Shown piece by piece: positions 5,169-8,501 of a stretch of 8,501 nucleotides of DNA. The DNA comes from an uncultured Eubacterium sp. (GTDB taxonomy: Bacteria; Bacillota; Clostridia; Oscillospirales; Acutalibacteraceae). Within the stretch, counting starts at the first letter, position 1. Every line of letters begins with the position of its first letter. The notes under the pieces are model-generated. The model was not told the origin of the DNA. It did no database searches and saw only the letters and a program-made list of their open reading frames with translations. The position numbers and the translations under genes are program-made. The stretch is taken from assembly GCA_910577215.1 (NCBI GenBank), contig CAJTMQ010000013.1, positions 1,933-10,433 on the forward strand, given 5' to 3'.

Positions 5169-5836
5169 TTTTCAAACTCCTTTGCAAATCTTTTTGTAAT
5201 ATCCATTGGTCTTGTAATTGCACTGCCGATTACAACTGCATACGGGTCACATTCCAGAACCTTATCAAGCTGTGAAATCTCCCATATTCCGCCTTCTGCA
5301 ATAACCTTTGCATTAAGCTCTCTGCGCATTTTTGCAAGCATATCATAATCGGGAATGGAAATTCCTTTGGTATATTCAGTGTAGCCGCGCATTGTGCTGC
5401 CGACATAATCAAAACCCATTTCATCTGCTGCTTTTGCTTCTTCAAAGGTTGAGCAATCTGCCATAATTTCAACGCTTGGCGCGTTTTCACGAATGTAGGC
5501 AACTAAATCTTTAAGATTTTCACCGTTCGGACGGGGTCTGTTTGTTGCATCAAGTGCAATAACCTCACAGCCGGTGGTAAGCAATTCTTTAACCTCCTTG
5601 AGGGTTGGGGTAATGTAAACATCACTGCCTTCGTAAACAGCCTTGATAATTCCGATTACAGGAACATCAACTTCATTTTTGATTGCTTTAATGTCCGAAA
5701 CATAATTTGCTCTGATTCCCTTTGCACCGCCAAGAACCGCAGCTCTTGCGAAATGGTGCATCATATCAAGACCGTAAAGAGGCTCACCCTTGACTGCCTG
5801 ACAGGATACGATTAATCCTCGGTTCAAATTTGCCAT
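5165..5836 (-). CDS. nanE: N-acetylmannosamine-6-phosphate 2-epimerase
   Basis: NanE converts ManNAc-6-P to GlcNAc-6-P, joining sialic acid breakdown to amino-sugar metabolism (NagA, NagB). The 223-residue TIM-barrel protein has the usual length. Family stretches are LIVSCQA near the N-terminus, AKGIRAN, PVIGIIK with Lys65, VIALDAT (92-98), IMADCST (124-130), the GSTMRGYT loop (146-153), AEGGIW with Glu181, and VIGSAITRP. Lys65 and Glu181 match the catalytic Lys and Glu described for clostridial NanE. AGGAG sits 6 bases before the ATG at 5836. It is the first gene of the pair and overlaps nanA by four bases. The ManNAc kinase that must act between the two enzymes is absent from the window. 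Confidence 0.96.
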   Translation of the reverse strand: MANLNRGLIVSCQAVKGEPLYGLDMMHHFARAAVLGGAKGIRANYVSDIKAIKNEVDVPVIGIIKAVYEGSDVYITPTLKEVKELLTTGCEVIALDATNRPRPNGENLKDLVAYIRENAPSVEIMADCSTFEEAKAADEMGFDYVGSTMRGYTEYTKGISIPDYDMLAKMRRELNAKVIAEGGIWEISQLDKVLECDPYAVVIGSAITRPMDITKRFAKEFEK

Positions 5837-5868
5837 AGAATTCTCCTGTTAATATTTTAATTTCGAAT

Positions 5869-5897
5869 ATTCTATCATACATATTTATCAACTGCAA
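5869..5897 (-). promoter_or_regulatory. Promoter of the nanE-nanA operon
   Basis: On the minus strand, TAGAAT (5874-5869) is preceded by TGA, giving an extended -10 (TGnTAGAAT). A weak -35, TTGCAG (5897-5892), lies exactly 17 bp upstream. Transcription would start near 5862, about 25 bases before the ATG. The extended -10 compensates for the poor -35. Confidence 0.6.
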
Positions 5898-5916
5898 GAA
5901 TAAATAAGAAAAAATC

Positions 5917-5930
5917 TGTGATATTGCACA
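5917..5930. promoter_or_regulatory. Possible operator: imperfect dyad over the mannosidase -35
   Basis: TGTGATATTGCACA has TGTG and CACA arms six bases apart. It overlaps the -35 of the rightward promoter and lies upstream of the nanE promoter, so a bound protein could influence both. The arms are only four bases and may be chance in AT-rich DNA. Confidence 0.22.
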
Positions 5931-5952
5931 ATTTTCCAAACAATGTTATAAT
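5924..5952 (+). promoter_or_regulatory. Promoter of the beta-mannosidase gene
   Basis: A perfect TATAAT (5947-5952) preceded by TGT makes an extended -10. TTGCAC (5924-5929) is a partial -35 at exactly 17 bp. Transcription would start near 5959, about 16 bases before the ATG, and includes the AGAGG at 5961-5965. Confidence 0.7.
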
Positions 5953-5974
5953 CAGCGTAGAGAGGTAAGAAATT

Positions 5975-8425
5975 ATGAAAAAAATATCTTTAAACGGCAA
6001 GTGGAATATGCTTTTGAAATCTGCAAACAGAAATTATGAAGCAGATGTTCCATGCTCTGATTACAGCGCAATGCTGAACTGCGGTGCAATTCCTGACCCA
6101 TTTTATGCAACAAATGAAAAGGATTGCCTTTTTATTTCGGAATCCGATAAAACATTTGAAAAAAACTTTGTTTTAGAGAATGAAGATTTGGATAACGAGA
6201 AAATCATTTTATCCTGCAAAATGCTAGATACGCTTTGTAATGTATTTGTTAATGATATTTTGGTAGGAAAAGGTGAAAATGCATATATCGGCTATGAATT
6301 TGATATTAAAAAAGCAGTGAAAATCGGTGAAAATAATATCAGAATAGAATTTTATTCACCTGTTCATTATGTTGTAGAACGTCAAAAGGAAAATCCGCTG
6401 CCGAGAAATGCCAACGGAATAAACGGTGTTCCATATATAAGAAAGCCTGCCTGTCATTTCGGCTGGGACTGGGGGATCAATCTTCCTTTTTCGGGAATTA
6501 TCGGAAATATAGAAATATTAATCGGAAAATCAGGTATCAAGGATTTTGATGTTAAGCAGATACATAAGAACGGAACGGTAAGGCTTGATATAACGGTTAT
6601 AGGTGAAGGCAGTACAGAGGGCGAAATTATAACACCTAAGGGCGAAACAATAAAACTTGAATTTATCGGCAGTAAAGCAACGGTTTTAATAGAAAATCCT
6701 GAGCTTTGGTGGATATATGAGCTTTCAAATGCAGAAAAACAGCCGCTCTACACTGTAAAGGTAAACAGCCTTACAAAGAAGATAGGGCTAAGAACAATAA
6801 CGCTTAACAGAGAAGCTGATGAATATGGTAATAATTTTCAGTTTGTTTTAAATGGTGTGCCTGTTTTTGCTAAGGGTGCCAATTTAATTCCGCCTAATGC
6901 TATGGCGGACAGGATAAAAACCTCAGATACGGAAAAGCTGATTTATGATGCACGTCTTGCAAATATGAATATGATAAGGGTTTGGGGCGGCGGCTATTAC
7001 GGCTCCGATGAATTTTATGATATGTGTGATGAAATGGGTATTCTTGTATGGCAGGATTTTATGTTTGCCTGCCTTATGTATCCTTTTGACGACAATGAAT
7101 TTCTAGCCAATGTTAAGGCTGAAATAGCTTATAATGTAAGCAGAGTCAAGCATCATCCGTCCTTGGCATTGTGGTGCGGAAATAATGAAATTGAATTTAT
7201 GTTTGCACATCTTCCGGCAAATTCAAAAATAGTGCAGTGGTATAAGAAATTCTTTTATGAAATTCTGCCCGCTGAACTGAGAAAAATTGATGATAGTACA
7301 TCATATATAGAAACCTCTCCGATCGGAAGAGGCTTCAGGAAAAACATAACTGCCGATAATTGGGGCGATACTCATATGTGGCACGTATGGCACGGCAGTA
7401 AAAATCTTAAATATTATCGTAAGCGGCTTACACGTTTTTGCAGTGAGTATGGTATGGAATCCTTACCGAGTATAGACTGCATAAAAACATTTGCACCTGA
7501 GGATGAACTTGATCTTTATTCAAAAACGATGCTTTATCATCAGAAATGTCTCAGCGGAAACAGCAAAATGTTCTTCTATTTGCTGGAAAGATATGATGAG
7601 CCTGCAAAATTTGAAGATTTAATTTATTTTACAGGGCTTACACAGATGGAATGTATCAGAGATGCAACAGAGCACTGGCGCAGAAATAAGGGCAGATGCA
7701 ATGGTTCCCTTTGGTGGCAGTATAATGACTGTTGGGGTGCACCAAGCTGGTCCTCGGTAGACTTTTTCGGAAAATGGAAGCCGCTTATGTATGCTTCAAA
7801 AGAATTCAATCAGTCGTTTACCTTTTCTTTTGAGGACCGAAAGAAAAGTGTTGCAATTTATCTGCTTAACGATACATTGGAAGATAAGAACTGCACACTT
7901 GAATTTGGTATTTATGATTTCAGCGGTAATAAGATTAACGGTAAAAGCATTAATGTTTCGGTAAAAGCAAACACATCCAAAAATGCAGTTGAAATTCCTC
8001 TTGGCGGAGTTGATAAAAGAAACTGCTTTGTTACGGCAAGGCTTAGCTGCGGTGAAAAAATTATTGCAGAAAGAACGAAGGTGCTTCTGCCGGAAAGAAA
8101 GCTTAATCTGCAGCAGGCTGATATTAAGTGTGATGTTTCGGATAATGAAATAACACTTGAAAGTAACACCTTTGCAAGGCAGGTGTTTGTTGATATAAGC
8201 GGAGTCAATATTCCTCTTACGGAAAACTGTTTTGATTTGCTTCCTTATAAAAAGAAAACAATCAGGCTTTCTGACAGCAGTTGTATTAATCCCGAAAATG
8301 TAACCGTAAAATGTGTAAATAACATTGAATGTAATCATTCTGCATTAGGTAGGGCTTTATTCCGCTTCAGGTTTAATCTGAAGCCTGAAAATATAGCCAA
8401 CAGAATATATTATTCAATCAGTTGA
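5975..8425 (+). CDS. Glycoside hydrolase family 2 beta-mannosidase
   Basis: This is a retaining exo-beta-mannosidase that removes non-reducing-end beta-mannose, for example from Man-beta-1,4-GlcNAc or manno-oligosaccharides. The 816-residue product has no signal peptide, so it acts in the cytoplasm on imported sugars. Order: N-terminal jelly roll (about 1-180), with the family hallmark RKPACHFGWDWG (Trp164, Trp166); Ig-like sandwich (about 185-280); TIM barrel (about 285-610); C-terminal beta domains (to 816). The barrel carries KGANLIPPNA, MIRVWGGGYYG and WQDFMFAC. The acid/base is Glu405 in WCGNNE and the nucleophile Glu491 in FCSEYGMES. The LWWQYNDCWG ... SWSSVDFFGKWK stretch is also typical of beta-mannosidases, with Gly-Ala where Pro-Val is usual. 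AGAGG lies 9 bases before the ATG. It is divergent from nanE over 138 bases, suggesting shared glycan use. The alternative is the related mannosylglycoprotein endo-beta-mannosidase; exo activity is the more likely reading. Confidence 0.92.
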   Translation: MKKISLNGKWNMLLKSANRNYEADVPCSDYSAMLNCGAIPDPFYATNEKDCLFISESDKTFEKNFVLENEDLDNEKIILSCKMLDTLCNVFVNDILVGKGENAYIGYEFDIKKAVKIGENNIRIEFYSPVHYVVERQKENPLPRNANGINGVPYIRKPACHFGWDWGINLPFSGIIGNIEILIGKSGIKDFDVKQIHKNGTVRLDITVIGEGSTEGEIITPKGETIKLEFIGSKATVLIENPELWWIYELSNAEKQPLYTVKVNSLTKKIGLRTITLNREADEYGNNFQFVLNGVPVFAKGANLIPPNAMADRIKTSDTEKLIYDARLANMNMIRVWGGGYYGSDEFYDMCDEMGILVWQDFMFACLMYPFDDNEFLANVKAEIAYNVSRVKHHPSLALWCGNNEIEFMFAHLPANSKIVQWYKKFFYEILPAELRKIDDSTSYIETSPIGRGFRKNITADNWGDTHMWHVWHGSKNLKYYRKRLTRFCSEYGMESLPSIDCIKTFAPEDELDLYSKTMLYHQKCLSGNSKMFFYLLERYDEPAKFEDLIYFTGLTQMECIRDATEHWRRNKGRCNGSLWWQYNDCWGAPSWSSVDFFGKWKPLMYASKEFNQSFTFSFEDRKKSVAIYLLNDTLEDKNCTLEFGIYDFSGNKINGKSINVSVKANTSKNAVEIPLGGVDKRNCFVTARLSCGEKIIAERTKVLLPERKLNLQQADIKCDVSDNEITLESNTFARQVFVDISGVNIPLTENCFDLLPYKKKTIRLSDSSCINPENVTVKCVNNIECNHSALGRALFRFRFNLKPENIANRIYYSIS

Positions 8426-8448
8426 TTGTAAAGTTTAACACCTTTACG
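8426..8448. repeat. Inverted repeat after the beta-mannosidase gene
   Basis: TTGTAAAG (8426-8433) and CTTTACG (8442-8448) are separated by eight bases; GTAAAG/CTTTAC pair. A second, interleaved pair is TTTAAC (8434-8439) with GTTAAA (8448-8453). No T run follows, so it is not a standard terminator. The same TTGTAAAG ... CTTTACG pair, seven bases apart, is present at 1798-1819. Confidence 0.45.
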
Positions 8449-8476
8449 TTAAAACGATGAACGGAAATATAAAAAT

Positions 8477-8501
8477 ATGAAAAACGGCTTATGGAATCCA
8501 T
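8477..8501 (+). CDS. Possible first codons of another gene, cut by the window edge
   Basis: ATG at 8477 opens a frame reading MKNGLWNP to the end of the window. It follows the mannosidase gene by 51 bases on the same strand. No strong Shine-Dalgarno site is visible, the closest purines being CGGAAA at 8462-8467, and eight codons cannot identify a family. An operon partner of the mannosidase is possible. Confidence 0.3.

Noticed and set aside
7796..8338. 180-residue minus-strand frame inside the beta-mannosidase gene
   Set aside because: It is the mirror of a genuine coding region, with no ribosome binding site and a composition rich in Asn, Phe and Lys typical of antisense AT-rich DNA.
8457..8480. 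ATG at 8457 as start of the next gene
   Set aside because: Its frame ends after seven codons at TGA (8478-8480).

Overview
The window is AT-rich, with tight Shine-Dalgarno spacing, consensus sigma-A promoters and rho-independent terminators. Together with the protein families present, this points to a low-GC Clostridia-type Firmicute, most plausibly a gut anaerobe. That assignment is inferred from composition and gene style, not from a marker gene.

Layout from left to right: (1) the 3' part of an asparagine synthetase gene (asnB, +), closed by a strong terminator. (2) A gap of about 300 bases holding what looks like the 3' stub of a lost gene, with its own terminator. (3) A Mn-type superoxide dismutase gene (+). 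(4) A 160-base AT-rich gap ending in a long bidirectional hairpin. (5) A small XRE-type HTH regulator gene (-) divergent from a gene for a 641-residue exported CHAP-domain protein (+) with one Listeria-Bacteroides (InlB-B type) repeat and several fibronectin type III-like domains. (6) A two-gene sialic acid unit, nanE-nanA (-), with overlapping stop and start codons. (7) A GH2 beta-mannosidase gene (+), divergent from nanE. (8) A short tail that may hold the first codons of another gene.

Two functional modules stand out. The first is the regulator/CHAP pair. The 103-base space between the genes contains back-to-back promoters whose -35 boxes overlap. Each promoter spacer is filled by one copy of a 17-bp palindrome with AGAAC-N5-GTTCT arms, and the rightward promoter has perfect -35 and -10 boxes at 17-bp spacing. 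This is the expected design of an autoregulated switch in which one small repressor silences both itself and a strongly expressed secreted cell-wall-active protein.

The second module is glycan use. NanA and NanE convert sialic acid towards GlcNAc-6-P, and the divergent cytoplasmic beta-mannosidase could cleave the Man-beta-1,4-GlcNAc core unit of N-glycans, or plant manno-oligosaccharides. The sialidase, transporter and ManNAc kinase are not in the window.

No tRNA, rRNA, CRISPR array, insertion sequence or riboswitch was recognised.
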